From positions 1,302,001-1,366,000 of the forward strand of contig SADC01001291.1 in the NCBI GenBank assembly GCA_004194705.1: a stretch of 64,000 nucleotides of DNA, read 5' to 3'. Within the stretch, counting starts at the first letter, position 1, and every line of letters begins with the position of its first letter. Below, one piece after another: positions 21,049-31,955 of the stretch. The notes under the pieces are model-generated. The model was not told the origin of the DNA, did not search any database, and was given only the letters and a program-made list of their open reading frames with translations. A program made the position numbers and the translations under genes. The stretch is from Ditylenchus dipsaci. Its lineage: Eukaryota; Nematoda; Chromadorea; Rhabditida; Anguinidae.

Positions 21049-21719
21049 GGCTGTAGGTGAAAACACCCCTCAAAATGTGTAAATCCCCCTCAAAATAATT
21101 TTTTACCCCCTCAAATTTGAATTTCGCGCAAAATATGTAAATCCCCCCTCAAATTTGTAATTTACCCCTCAAATTTTAAAATTTACCCCCTTAAATTCAA
21201 ATTTACCCCTCAAATTCAGACCAGATGGCTCAGGACCCACTCCAGAATCGCCAAAAGGCCAAAATGATTGGTTTTTCGGGGGGTCGTCTGGGGGGGAGTA
21301 AACTTTTCGAGAAAAATCGATTGAGCGGATCAGATTTCGGGTCAGATGGGCTTAATCGTCCACAACTCCACCCTGAACCACTCAAAACCACCATAAACCT
21401 GGAATTCTGAGCAATTAAGGCTGTCGGACCCGAAATCTGATCCGCTCAATCGATTTTTCTCGAAAAGTTTACTCCCCCCAGACGACCCCCCGAAAAAACC
21501 AATCATTTTGGCCTTTTGGCGATTCTGGAGTGGGTCCTGAGCCATCTGGTCTGAATTTGAGGGGTAAATTTGAATTTAAGGGGTAAATTTTAAAATTTGA
21601 GGGGTAAATAATAAATTTGAGGGGGATTTACACATTTTGTGCGAAATTCAAATTTGAGGGGATAAAAATTATTTTGACGGGGGATTTACATATTTTGAGG
21701 GGTGTTTTCAATTTGAGCC
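21049..21719. mobile_element. MULE-like foldback with CCCCTCAAATTTAAA arms
   Basis: The exact 9-bp repeat TTTAAAATT flanks it (21040-21048 and 21720-21728). The ends are GGCTGTAGGTGAAAACACC and, inward, GGCTCAAATTGAAAACACC. The left arm (21065-21220) and right arm (21550-21710) are arrays of ACCCCTCAAAATGTGTAAAT-type units in opposite orientation. The centre is a second inverted repeat (21225-21375 with 21420-21547), which makes the two open frames on opposite strands start with the same residues. Those frames are not genes. Confidence 0.8.
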
Positions 21720-21910
21720 TTTAAAATTTTGTTTCAAACAATAAACTTTTAAACAAGTCAGTTATTAGTAATTCAAATATTTATTGTACTGAAAGGAATG
21801 TTAAGGATATGGATTTTTCTGGTGCAAAAAGATTTCTTTTCTGTGCAAAAAGATTTTATTTTGGTGCGAAAAAAATTTGGTGCAAAAAAGCTCTTTTTTG
21901 GTGCAAATTG

Positions 21911-23442
21911 GTAAAACGACACTTGGAGCTGGCGACACTTGGAGCTGGACAGTTGGAGCTGGGTTTTATAAAGGACACTTGGAGCTGGACAGTTGGAGCT
22001 GGTTTTTTGAAATTTAGTTAAATTTTTGAAAACAATTGTCTTAAAGGGGGGGGGGGACTTTATATACGCATCGCCTTTTGTCGAAAGTTCTAGTCCCTCT
22101 GGGCGTGTTTTAATTTAAGTTTTTAGAAAGTTTTTTGACTTTTAGGTCCAAAAATCATCGATCAGTCGATTGCAACCATTTTCAGCACTGCTTTGCTGTC
22201 ATCAACTGCCTCAATTTTCCGATTTTTGGCAAATGACCACCAAAATTAGAGGAAACCAGCCAAAATGATGCGTACTTAGACTAATATAGCCCGAGTCTCC
22301 GCCAATTTCATTTATTTGCTCACATGTTTAGTGACTTTCTGGAGTCAGAATTTCATGGGAACAAGATAAAAATTTTTACACACCAAAATCACTTCAAAAA
22401 ATCAGGTAGCGAGCGAAATGTTGACTCAGGAAGAAATGAGTACTATTGAGGGGTAGGATTTGAGTATTATTTGGGAACTGATATTTTTTGCGATTTCAAT
22501 TCACATGATTTTATACAACCGTATGCTAAAAATGACGGCAAGAAGCAGGGCTACATTTTGAGTGTAAGGTTGGTTGCAAATGAGTATGTAAATTAAAATT
22601 GGGGAAAAACGTCAGTTCCAGGATACTACCGAATAGTAATGGTATAGTCCTATTGATGATTTCACCGAATCGGATTTTTTATATTTTAGCTCTAACTTTA
22701 TACCAACTTTTCATCTGTATGATAGCTCAAATGAAGGTACAATTCTGGTATACCCCCAGCACTCAATTCTGGTATACCCCAGCACTCAATTCTGGTATAC
22801 CCCAGCACTTAATTTGGAACACACTCCTCATGTTACCCACGATTGAAAGCTGAGGATGTTTGCTACACGATGGTGTAAAAATTTCTTAGTTTAGTTTACA
22901 AAAATGCATATCTTTTAATTAAAATAGAACTGAATCATCTTTGAGCATTGAATTTTCATTCGAAATGATTCAATTCTATTTTAATTAGAAGATGTACATT
23001 TTCGTGAACTAAACTAAGAAATTTTTACACCATCGTGTAGCTAACATCCTCAGCTTTCAATCGTGGGGTAACATGAGGAGTGTGTTCCAAATTAAGTGCT
23101 GGGGGTACACCAGAATTGAGTGCTGGGGGTATACCAGAATTGAGTGCTGGGGTATACCAGAATTGAGTGCTGGGGGTATACCAGAATTTAGCCCAAATGA
23201 AAGCCCAGAAGCTTGGCTACATTTGACACTAAACTTGTAAATAAAAGGAGAAAAAAAACAGGGTTTGCACCCAGTGGTAGTCGAACCTGTGACCCAAGGC
23301 GATGCGTATATAAAGTTAACCCCCCCCCCCCCCTCTTTAAACAAAAAAAACCAGCTCCAACTGTCCAGCTCCAAGTGTCCTTTATAAAACCAGCTCCAAC
23401 TGTCCAGCTCCAAGTGTCGCCAGCTCCAAGTGTCCTAGCCCC
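21911..23442. mobile_element. MULE-like foldback with ACACTTGGAGCTGG arms, nested in an arm
   Basis: GTGCAAATTG is present on both sides (21901-21910 and 23443-23452). This is a 10-bp repeat, although the target is itself repetitive so the match is weaker evidence than elsewhere. The ends are GGTAAAACGACACTTGGAGC and, inward, GGGGCTAGGACACTTGGAGC. Arms of six units on each side (ACACTTGGAGCTGG or ACAGTTGGAGCTGG) lie at 21917-22008 and 23352-23435. It encloses the Kolobok-like element at 22041-23340. Confidence 0.75.
22041..23340. mobile_element. Kolobok/T2-like element at the centre of the nest
   Basis: It begins TTAAAGGGGGGGGGGGAC and continues TATATACGCATCGCC. The right end is the inverse (GGCGATGCGTATATAAAG, then C-run and CTCTTTAA). 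TTAA is at both ends. Inside, arrays of AATTCTGGTATACCCCCAGC (22740-22810) and their inverse (23095-23190) flank a 185-bp hairpin (22860-23045). The same termini or interior recur at 60019, near 44475-44520 and at about 24000. A Pol III B-box-like GGTTCGACTACC on the minus strand at about 23277 hints at a SINE component. Confidence 0.7.
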
Positions 23443-25227
23443 GTGCAAATTGAATCTTTTTTGGTGCAAATATAATTTTTTTTGGTGCAAAAAGATTTTA
23501 TTTTGGTGCAAATCGCCGTGGTGCAAATTGAATTTTTTTTGGTGCAAATAATTTTCTTTTTGGTGCAAATTGAATTCTTTTTGGTGCAAATAGTATTCTT
23601 TTGGTGCAAATAAAATTCTTTTTGGTGCAAATCGAATTCTTTCTGCATAATATTTTTTTTGCCCTTATAATACTCTTTTTCGCCCATTGCATATTTCTTT
23701 TTGCCTGTAGATTTTGAATGGCCGTAGAATATTCGTTTTTGCCCGTAGATTTCGCTTTTTCTATTTTTTTCTACCTGTAGATTTTAAAATTTTGAGGAAA
23801 TTCAAATTTTATGGTCAGAAAACGACTTGGTTTGCTTAGAATCCAACCCCAGAGTGGCCAAGTTGGTTTTTTTGGAGTTTATTAAAGGGGGCGTAAACTT
23901 ATTGCGAAAATTCGATTGCGCGCATCAGAATCCATTCTCGATTGGCTCAATCTCTCAGAATCCAAGTTCTACTATTTAGAAGCACTTAATGGGTGAGGGG
24001 TGGGGGTGGTGGTTGCACTTCATATACGCACCGCCCTAAATCGACAGTTTTCATTCCGCTGGGCGCACATCTTATTTTTTTATATTAATTTACTGACTTC
24101 TAGGGTCGAAACTGTCGAGAAATAGATTGCAATCATTAACACCACTGCTTTGCTTGGTCCACAATGATGCGTATTAAATTTGTATAGCCTGAACCTCTAC
24201 TAATTTTATTTATTTATTCACCAACGCGTTTAGTGACTTACTAGAGTTAAAAATTTCATGGTGAATCAGATAAAAATTTTAACAAACCAAAATCACTACA
24301 GAAAAACAAGGTAGCTAGCGAAGGTTTGACCAATGAATAATAGAATATTTTTGAGGAGTAGGATTTCGGTATTATTTTGGCACTGAGGTTTTTTCGCAGT
24401 TTTAATTCACATGATCATTTATAGTCATATACTGAAAATGACGCCAAGAAGCATGGTTATATTTTGAGTATGAGGTTTCTTAACGATTATTTTAATGAAA
24501 ATTGCAAAAAAAAAACCTGAACCAATAATAAAGGTGGTTCTAAATAGTTAGAACTCGGATTCTGAGAGATTGAGCCAATCGAGAATGATTCTGATGCGCG
24601 CAATCGAATTTTCGCAATAAGTTTACGCCCCCTTTAATAAACTCCAAAAAAACCAACTTGGCCACTCTGGGGTTGGATTCTGAGCAAACCAAGTCGTTTT
24701 CTGACCATAAAATTTGAATTTCCTCAAAATTTTAAAATCTACAGGTAGAAAAAAATAGAAAAAGCGAAATCTACGGGCAAAAACGAATATTCTACGGCCA
24801 TTCAAAATCTACAGGCAAAAAGAAATATGCAATGGGCGAAAAAGAGTATTATACGGGCAAAAAAAATATTATGCAGAAAGAATTCGATTTGCACCAAAAA
24901 GAATTTTATTTGCACCAAAAAGAATACTATTTGCACCAAAAAGAATTCAATTTGCACCAAAAAGAAAATTATTTGCACCAAAAAAAATTCAATTTGCACC
25001 ACGGCGATTTGCACCAAAATAAAATCTTTTTGCACCAAAAAAAATTATATTTGCACCAAAAAAGATTCAATTTGCACCAAAAAAGAATCAATTTGCACCA
25101 AAAAAGAGCTTTTTGCACCAAATTTTTTTCGCACCAAAATAAAATCTTTTTGCATCAAAAAGAAATTTTTTGCACCAGAAAAAATCCATATCCGAATGTT
25201 AAATATGACATGAAAAGTACGGATGGT

Positions 25228-26043
25228 ATTTTTTTCTCGGTGCGTAGGCGTTTCGTAACTTTTCGGTAATTTTACCGAAAAGTTACGAAACGACCCAATG
25301 CCTTTTTTCTCACCGCAAAACACTTGAAAATCACCGCAAATTATTTTTTTCTCACCGCAATTAGATCTTCCCGCAAAATACTTTTTCTCACCGCAAAATA
25401 CTTTTTTCTCACCGCAAAATACTTTTTTCTCACCGCAAAATACTTTTTTCCCCCCGCAAACCTAATTTCTGTCTGAGACCAACCAAATTTTGCATAATTT
25501 TGCAAGAATTTGAATTTTTCAGTCAGGAAACAACTCGGATCCCTCAGAAGCCCCTGAAAGTTGGTTTTTTCGCGGTTTACTAAAGGGGGGTAAACCTTTT
25601 GCGAAAATTCGATTGAGCGGATCAGATTGCGGGTCCGATGGGCTTAACGCTCAAAATTATTAGTTTATGGTGGTTTCGAGTGGTTCAGGGTGAAGTTGTG
25701 GGCGATTGAGCCGATCGGACCCGAAATCTGATCCGCTCAATCGAATTTTCGCAAAAAGTTTACCCCCCCCTTTAGTAAACCCCGAAAAAACCAACTTTCA
25801 GGGGCTTCTGGCCATTCTGGGGTGGGATTCTGAGGGATCCAAGTTGTTTCCTGACTGAAAAATTTGAATTCTTGCAAAATTATGCAAAATTGGTTGGTCT
25901 TAGACAGAAATTAGGTTTGCGGGGGAAAAAAGTATTTTTGCGGTGAGAAAAAAGTATTTTGCGGGAAGATCAAATTGCGGTGAGAAAAAAATAATTTGCG
26001 GTGCATTCGCAGTGTATTTGCGGTGAGAAAAAAATATTATCCG
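25228..26043. mobile_element. Foldback with TTTCTCACCGCAAAATAC arms
   Basis: The left arm (25308-25455) has about eight CTCACCGCAAAATACTTTTTT units and the right arm (25915-26030) has inverted units. The interior between them (25470-25600 with 25740-25900) is itself an inverted repeat (GTTGGTTTTTTCGCGGTTTA against its inverse). The ends are GGTATTTTTTTCTCGGTGCG and, inward, GGATAATATTTTTTTCTCACC. The flanks share GAAAAGTAC / GAAAGTAC, an imperfect duplication. A small perfect hairpin (25248-25296, GTTTCGTAACTTTTCGGTAA with its inverse) lies in the left subterminal part. Confidence 0.7.
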
Positions 26044-26514
26044 AAAGTACACTTCTAAGAGTTATTTTGGAAGCAAATCAGATATGCTGATCAAGAATCC
26101 CGGGTCAAATTCCGGGTTCCCTAGTAAAAAACATTTTTACGTCCAAAACTGTAAATACTTAGTGACGACTGGTCAACTTCAAAGGCCTTTTTCGTCTCAC
26201 CTCCCCAATTTTTTTCGGGTTTTTTTGCCAGAAAGTTGACCTAGGGAATGTTCTTTCTGATGCACTAAAATTTAGGAGGGTGCACGCCGATTTCCGATTT
26301 CTATAGCGGTTTTTTTGTCAAAAAATGGTATTCGAAAAATGCTGATTTTTTGAAAAACACACTTTGTAGCCAAAATTTATTACAGACTATAAATTTTTTG
26401 TACTCATTAGAAAAGCAACTTTTTTTGCGTCGAATAAATTTTTGGAGCAGTGTACATCATCATATTTTCACTAACAAGGAAACTGTTCGAACTTCTTTTG
26501 ATCATCATGTATCC

Positions 26515-26680
26515 CTGAATCTTTAGTTTCTGATAAGCTATCAACTGACCCCTTGTCGTTAAAAAGAAATTTGAGAAATACCCATTTTTATGAAAGGGGA
26601 GTTGTTTCATAAAAGCGGGTATTTCTCAAACTTTTCTCAACAACAAGGAGTCAGTTGATAGCTTATCAGAAACTAGGGCT
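26515..26680. repeat. Hairpin with GATAAGCTATCAACTGAC arms
   Basis: AGTTTCTGATAAGCTATCAA is answered by TTGATAGCTTATCAGAAACT about 120 bp later, with further inverted pairing inside (TTTGAGAAATACCC against GGGTATTTCTCAAA). A diverged relative lies at 61545-61690. Confidence 0.75.
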
Positions 26681-26689
26681 ACATAATAA

Positions 26690-27200
26690 TTAAAGAAAAA
26701 ATTTTTACGACTTAAAAACACCGACAAATACTCATTTTTTACGATTTGACGGGGCAAATGAAAAATTTGGCGGGGAAAAAGAATAATTTGGCGGGTGAAA
26801 GTACTTAGAGCCTTTTTTAACTTCGTTTTTAACAAAACAAGGCCTAGAGTATAATTTCACCTCTATAAGCCACACTCATATTGGCTTGTCAAATATGCCT
26901 CTATGCATTAATAAAAACCTTAATTATCTACTTTAAGACTTCTTTATATGGTCTCCCGGGCCCAGCTAATCATTTTTGCAGTTCAGCCAGACCATGGGCT
27001 AGAGCACCGAGAAATAGCATGGGCAAGGCATTGATCAGACGGTGATGAGAGACCACAGGAACAAGCTGAACATGGGCGGACCAAACTGTTAAAACCGACC
27101 AGGTCAGACGAAAGCTAAATTTTGAAAAACAGCGCATATCGCAGCGCAACCACGGATGGCTGAAAAACATCGCAGCGCAACATCGCAAAAGGCAAAACCG
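26690..27200. other. Intergenic stretch with a few GGCGGGG-type units
   Basis: Three AATTTGGCGGGG-like units occur at 26745-26800 and could be one arm of a decayed foldback. An inverted counterpart (CCCGCCAATAATTTTTTCG) lies at about 28050. Otherwise no feature was recognised. Confidence 0.4.
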
Positions 27201-27239
27201 ATACTCTAGTTGATTTCAAGAATTGTAATGACTTGCAAG

Positions 27240-27600
27240 ATTTTGTCGTTTGGACGAGAAAGGCGCATAGTGTGGTCCGGAGAAATTAAAGCTCTCTACA
27301 TGGATGGGTTCAGCATAGCTCCTGCCTCATTCTATCAAGTTTTTATTTCATATAATTGTCTTCTCACTGATCATTATATACATTCATATTTACGGTATTC
27401 TGGCTGAGAAAAGTGGTAAGTGTCGTTTCTTGTACTTTATGCGTTGCTCAACTTGAAGTCTCGGGATGTCTACACAAAGTCGTTAAAATCGTGAAACAGC
27501 TGTAGCCGGATTTCACGATTACTTCTATTTCGGTTGACTTTAAACAAACTGCCATCCATGATTTTTAACAAAAATGACCCAATGTTTTTTCAAACAAAAT
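27240..27600 (+). pseudogene. MULE transposase relic, heavily frameshifted
   Basis: IKALYMDGFSIAPASFYQV matches the MDGTF-type first catalytic Asp region of MULE transposases. After a possible intron (about 27340-27392), GILAEKSG, VLYALLNLKSRDVYTKSL and PDFTITSISVDFKQTAIHDF follow, but in changing frames and with stops. These blocks line up one by one with those of the transposase at 14088-14800. The copy is dead and its surrounding element is hard to delimit. Confidence 0.7.
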
Positions 27601-27609
27601 GGCAACACA

Positions 27610-28430
27610 GGGCTTTGAAATGAGCCATAAATTATGATAGACAAACAATACTGGACCACCCTGTAAGATACAGAGGCTTTACTTGTAATCTTTGGATTTG
27701 TTCGGCCATAAAATAAATGAAATTGACCAGTTAAAAGAAACCCCAAGATTTCTTCTACATGATAAATTTTACAGATTGTGAAATATGAGATATCTAAAAA
27801 GTTTATAAGTTTTTAGTAAAAACTAATAAAGCTTTTTTTTGCATTTTTGTGCCAAATCAATAAGTTAAAAAAAATAAGAAATTTCGAAAAGCAAAACACT
27901 TTTAAGGTCAAATCCGGACAATTGATAGTTTATAGGATCACAAATGGCACATCTAGACTATTGAAAGTAGATTAGGACCACTGACGTTGTATTTTGGCAA
28001 AAAATCTACATCTAGTATTTGGACTCGTGTCAGTCACACTTTTTGAATTCCCGCCAATAATTTTTTCGCCTATTTTTTCCCTTTTACCCGAATTTTCGCA
28101 AACTCATGTCCTATATCTCACCGGAACACTCAAGTACAAATCTCAGTTTTTTTCACGTATGATTGAAGTCGCTTCTAAAATTTTTTTCTTGCCCTCCAAA
28201 TTAGAGAGGTGGAATTTTGGCCTGAATTGAAGATGGATTTTGTGTTCAAACAAAATTTTCTATCATCTTTTGCAAACTTATGTCCGATATATCACCGGAA
28301 CACTGAAGTACAACATCTTAGCTCGCTTTCAAGCACTAACACGTATAATTGAAGTTGCTCCTGAAAAAATTTTTTGCCTCCAAATTAGAGGGGTCGGATT
28401 TGTGTTCAAACCGAGTTCCTATCATGTTTT
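27610..28430. other. AT-rich intergenic stretch
   Basis: Two loosely similar segments (about 28085-28210 and 28265-28395, sharing CTATATCTCACCGGAACACT-like text and CTCCAAATTAGAG) form a diverged direct repeat of about 180 bp. No gene was recognised. Confidence 0.4.
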
Positions 28431-28439
28431 GCAAACCTA

Positions 28440-28800
28440 CGTAGGATGGCCTATGTGGTGATACCTAGGAATTGTATTTATGTGGTGTTACCCAGGTGGT
28501 GGTGCGTGGGTGGTGATGCCTATTTCTGCAGGTGGTGTCACCCAATTGGTGGTGCTAGGTGGTGTTTCCAGATATCCAGGTGGTGTCAGCCAGGCGTTGG
28601 TGTTCAGTCGTTGGTACCCACGTGGTATACAGGAGTAGTTAGAGGCCGCTTTTTGTATCACTCATTCATCAACAAAAACATGTAAAAAAAATGATTTACG
28701 ACCCCCCCCCTCTTTTAGACCAAGTGGCCGTCTGGGTGGTGCCCAGGCGGTGTCGAGGCGGTGGTTCCCATGTGACTTTAGGTGATGTTTTCCAGTGCGT
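28440..28800. repeat. Degenerate GGTGGTG-rich minisatellite
   Basis: Units of about 20-25 bp built from GGTGGTGNNACCCAGG run from about 28440 to 28640 and again at 28720-28800, with a poly-C tract between. A related CCACCAGGATGG minisatellite in the opposite sense lies at 34860-35300. Confidence 0.55.
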
Positions 28801-28860
28801 GCTCAGAAAATTTTTTTTAAAAGATAATTGTTGAGAATAAATCTCCTCAATTTTAAGGCG

Positions 28861-29010
28861 CCCGTAGCGCAGTCTTGCTAGTAAGTATATATCAAGCTTG
28901 AGTAGGAGATAAGCTCTAAATTGGGAATTTGCGCACTGGGGGAGGCTCTTTTTTCGGTTAACTGTGAATAGTGTTTAAACGTCTCCTAAGTAATTCTTAT
29001 ACGCTAACAA
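28861..29010. repeat. Dispersed repeat with a Pol III A-box-like start
   Basis: GCGCCCGTAGCGCAGTCTTG resembles the 5' half of a tRNA (A box TAGCGCAGTCTTG), but no convincing B box follows. The downstream part (GGTTAACTGTGAATAGTGTT and beyond) is shared with 41265-41330. It may be a SINE fragment. Confidence 0.35.
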
Positions 29011-29924
29011 CGATTAAAAAAAATTGTTTGCAACCCGCCGAATCACGAATGCGGTGTTAGAATCTGAGGTTTTCATTACAGAAAAAAAGTTATGCAAAAT
29101 TTGTGTGTAAAATTTCGTGTGAGATGAGAAATTCAAATGGCTATAACATTAACCCCCCTCCCTAACCTCGAGCCGATTTTTTTTTGCCAACTTGTTCAAT
29201 TTTCAATGCTGAATCAGAATCTGGAATAAAAATCAGGTCGGGATTTTATAAAAAAAATGGAGAAATTACGTTTTTCAAAAAAATTCATACTCCGGAAAAC
29301 ACAATTTTTTCGAAAAATCGGGTGTTCTAGATTTTTTATGAGAAATATTAGCAGCTGAATACCTCAAAAGTAAGCGCAATTCAAGCCGGTTTCAATGACT
29401 TCCAATGATCATGAAAGTGAAAATGAGTGCAAATGAGCATTGATAGCATAAAGCCCTGTTTCCAATGAGCGGATTTCCTTTCACTCTCACTCTCAGTCTG
29501 CCTCGCACTTTCACTCTCACTCTCAGTGTGTACCCAACAGGAAAATTCCCTTTCAGTCTTACTTTCACTCTCACTTGCACTCTCACTCTGACTTTCAGTG
29601 TGCCCAATGAGTTTTTTTTTGACTCTCACTCTCACTTTCAGTGTATCCAAAGACTTTTTTCAGTCTCACTCACAAGTTTTCGGGAAGGAGAGAGATGTGC
29701 CATTTTAGATTGTGTTGAATCAAATTGTGCCTTTTGGGTTTGTTCCTCTGCAGTTTGTGCCCTTTTCAAATTGTGCCAATTCAATTTGTGCCTTTTCTGT
29801 TGTGCCAATTTCAAATTGTGCCTATGTATTTTGTGTCACGATTTTGACTAATTTTAGCTATCAAAATAACGTAATTATTTCCCAGAAGGCTCCCAATTCA
29901 AAATCGTCCATGACCAGCACTTGG

Positions 29925-30250
29925 GTCAAGCGATCACTTCACAGTTGCGCACAACAAAAAAAAAATTTCACGTTGTTCGGGTCACAAAATCTATTTTCTG
30001 GACTAATTCGGGTATGCTGATGATGGTTTGACAGTAGCAAATAACATTTTCTCGGGTATTTTTTTAGTTTTATAGAATAACTGATTTTGGTAAAATCAAT
30101 TATTAGCTAAACTCAAAAAATACCCGAGAAAATGTTATTTTGCTACTGTCAAACCATCTTCAGCATGCCTGAGTTAGTCCAAAAAACAGGTTTTGGAACA
30201 TGAAAAACGTAAAAAAAAAATTTCGATCCAAGTGGACGACCACTTGGTTT
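29925..30250. repeat. Palindromic dispersed repeat, copy 2
   Basis: GCTGATGATGGTTTGACAGT (about 30017) is answered by ACTGTCAAACCATCTTCAGC (about 30147), and a GTGGACGACCACTT tip ends the repeat. It shares modules with 7780-8290 and 30385-30720. Confidence 0.65.
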
Positions 30251-30384
30251 TGTTGTACCCAGGTGGTAGTACCCAGGTTGGGGACTCAGGTAGTGCAGTG
30301 GTACCCGGTAGTAATGTTCTTGTCTTGTAAAGGGCTTTTAAAATTTAAAATGTTTTTCTATGATCCAACCTCAGTTCTACTGGA

Positions 30385-30720
30385 TAATCCATACACCGAC
30401 CAAACCAAGTGGTCGACCACTTGGATCAAAATTTTTTTTTACGTTTTTCATGTTCCGAAACCTGTTTTCTGGACTGATTCGGGCACGCTGAAGATGGTTT
30501 GACAGTAGTGAAATCACGTTTTATCGAGAAAGTTTTAAGTTTCAGGCAATAATTGATTTTACCAAAATCAATTATTGCACAATACTCAAAAAATACCTGA
30601 GAAAACGGCCTTTTACCACTGTCAAACCATCTTCAGCGTCCCCGAATCAATCCAGAAAACAGGTTTGGAACGCGAAAAAATTTTGATCCAAGTGGTCGAC
30701 CACTTGGTTTGGTTGCTTCA
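30385..30720. repeat. Palindromic dispersed repeat, copy 3
   Basis: The tip CCAAGTGGTCGACCACTTGG is a perfect palindrome and is present at both ends (about 30405 and 30690). Between the tips the two halves are inverted copies (CTGAAGATGGTTTGACAGT against its inverse), so the whole repeat folds on itself at two scales. Confidence 0.75.
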
Positions 30721-31059
30721 GACTAAAAATATAATGAGGCTTGACTTGCCTAGGTAGGTTTATGTGAAGAAACATACCAGGAGATACAAAGAGAGAAAAA
30801 TAAATAAATAAAAAAAGTGGAAAATTTTTACTCTCAGCTGCCTCTCACTCTCACTCTCAGTCTTTTTCAGTTTCAAGTCTTATAAAAGTTGCCATTCACT
30901 CTCACTCTCAGTCTGCCTTTCACTCTCACATTGGGTACACACTGAGGGTGAAAGTGAAAGGGAGAGTCAAAGTCAGAGTGAGAGTGAAAGAATTTTCGTG
31001 TACCCAATGAAGAGTGAGAGTGAAGGTAAAATCCGCTCATTGGAAACAAGCCTTAATGG

Positions 31060-31950
31060 TTAAAATTAAGAATAAAATTTGAGTGCATTTTTTAAGTGTA
31101 TATATTTCGGTCAATATGCATGTTTCACGTGGACTGTCTATTTCAAAGTTGCTCAGGAAAGTGGTAGAGCACGATATAGATCACAGAAAAATTTTGAAAA
31201 AAAATCGTGGTAAGTCGGTTTATAGTTCTCTCATAAAATGTCTTCTAAAATCTTTTTATCGAAATACCGAATTCTAGATTTGATCACATAAATGTCGGAA
31301 ATCGGGACCGAAATTCAGTCTGCATTTATAATCTCTATATAGTATTAGGCATGTGTCAGTTTGTACGCTATTTGGAACTTTTGTTCGGAACGTGATTTAT
31401 CCCACTTTTTGTGGACACTTTGTAGAGATTTTGGTGTCATTCGATAGCTCTTTAACTGTAGGTGTAAGCATGCGTGTTTGTTTTTCATATCGCCTTATTT
31501 GACGAAAAAAATCGACCAAACTTTAAAAGTAAGCAGTTTTTATTATCCACATTCAGTAATTTATTGACTGAATGTGTTCGGAACGCGATCTATCTCTCTT
31601 TTCGTGGACACTTTCTGGAGATCTTAGTTTTATTGAATAGTTATTTTCAATGTCGGTTTTTTCATATCTCCTTACTGGACAAAAAGTTAAGATCGGAAGT
31701 TGGAGAAGTGCATTTTTGGAATCCACATTCGGTCATTTTGAGGGTGGTGATTTCGTCGATGAAATTTTCAAACAAAAGTAGTCATACTCGCAAAAATTGC
31801 TTATATAGATCAATAGAGCAATAAATTCTCAGTGTTTTGCTCGAAAATTGATCGGGTGTAGTCGGAAAAATATAAAGTTATAAATGAATCTTGGTGCCGA
31901 CCAAAAGAGATTTCTGTATAGTATTAAGGACGGCAGGGTCACGCTATTCA
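31060..31950. other. AT-rich intergenic stretch
   Basis: A loose direct repeat is visible (GAACGCGATCTATCTCTC near 31585 against GAACGTGATTTATCCCAC near 31388, each followed by TTTTTGTGGACACTTT-like text). CTCTATATAGTATTAGGCATGTG at about 31332 resembles CTCTATATAGTATTTCGCATGTG upstream of MSH5. No gene was recognised. Confidence 0.4.
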
Positions 31951-31955
31951 GCGTA

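Larger units (their letters stand above)
21805..25193. mobile_element. MULE-like foldback with TTTTGGTGCAAATTG arms, disrupted by insertion
   Basis: The 9-bp repeat GAATGTTAA flanks it (21796-21804 and 25194-25202). The ends are GGATATGGATTTTTCTGGTG and the inward equivalent on the right. The left arm is 21805-21910 and resumes at 23443-23985. The right arm is 24545-25193. The outer parts are arrays of GGTGCAAATNNNATTCTTTTT units and the inner parts are unique text (GGCCAAGTTGGTTTTTTTGG and its inverse). The left arm is split by the element at 21911-23442. The core (about 24000-24540) contains a copy of the dispersed CGCATCGCC-type repeat. No transposase was found, and frames in the arms on either strand are repeat translations. 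Confidence 0.85.
20587..26476. mobile_element. Outermost palindrome of a nested foldback stack
   Basis: The left arm (20587-21040) and right arm (26040-26476) are inverted copies over about 440 bp. Examples are GAAAATATGATGATGTACAC against GTGTACATCATCATATTTTC and AGGCCTTTGAAGTTGACCAG against its inverse at about 26170-26190. Between the arms sit three further foldbacks side by side (21049-21719, 21805-25193, about 25228-26043). Without them the two arms would nearly touch, so this was once a simple hairpin of about 1 kb that served as a landing site. Diverged text of the type GACACCGGATTCGTGATCAG in the arm also occurs at about 40740. Confidence 0.8.
29452..31053. mobile_element. PIF/Harbinger-like foldback with CTCACTCTCA arms
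   Basis: The ends are AGCCCTGTTTCCAATGAGCG and, inward, AGGCTTGTTTCCAATGAGCG, each next to TAA (29449-29451 and 31054-31056). The left arm (29478-29690) is an array of TTTCACTCTCACTCTCAGTC units and the right arm (30835-31030) is the inverse, GAGAGTGAAAG. A segment of TTTCAAATTGTGCC repeats lies at 29705-29830. The interior contains two copies of the AAGTGGTCGACCACTT palindromic repeat. The assignment rests on the TAA duplication and the similarity of the ends to the MADF-bearing element at 59036-60013. Confidence 0.65.

Noticed and set aside
21225..21545. Two opposite frames starting with the same MAQDPLQNRQKAKMIGF
   Set aside because: Identity of the two is explained by the inverted repeat at the centre of the 21049-21719 foldback.
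23057..25323. Frames of up to 145 codons reading HQKEFNLHQK-type or CTKKNSICTKK-type repeats
   Set aside because: They are translations of the TTTTGGTGCAAAT arms. All frames and both strands are open because the unit lacks stops.
29381..29851. Frames of repeated Thr-Leu-Thr-Leu-Ser or Glu-Ser-Glu-Ser type
   Set aside because: They are translations of the CTCACTCTCA arm of the 29452-31053 element.
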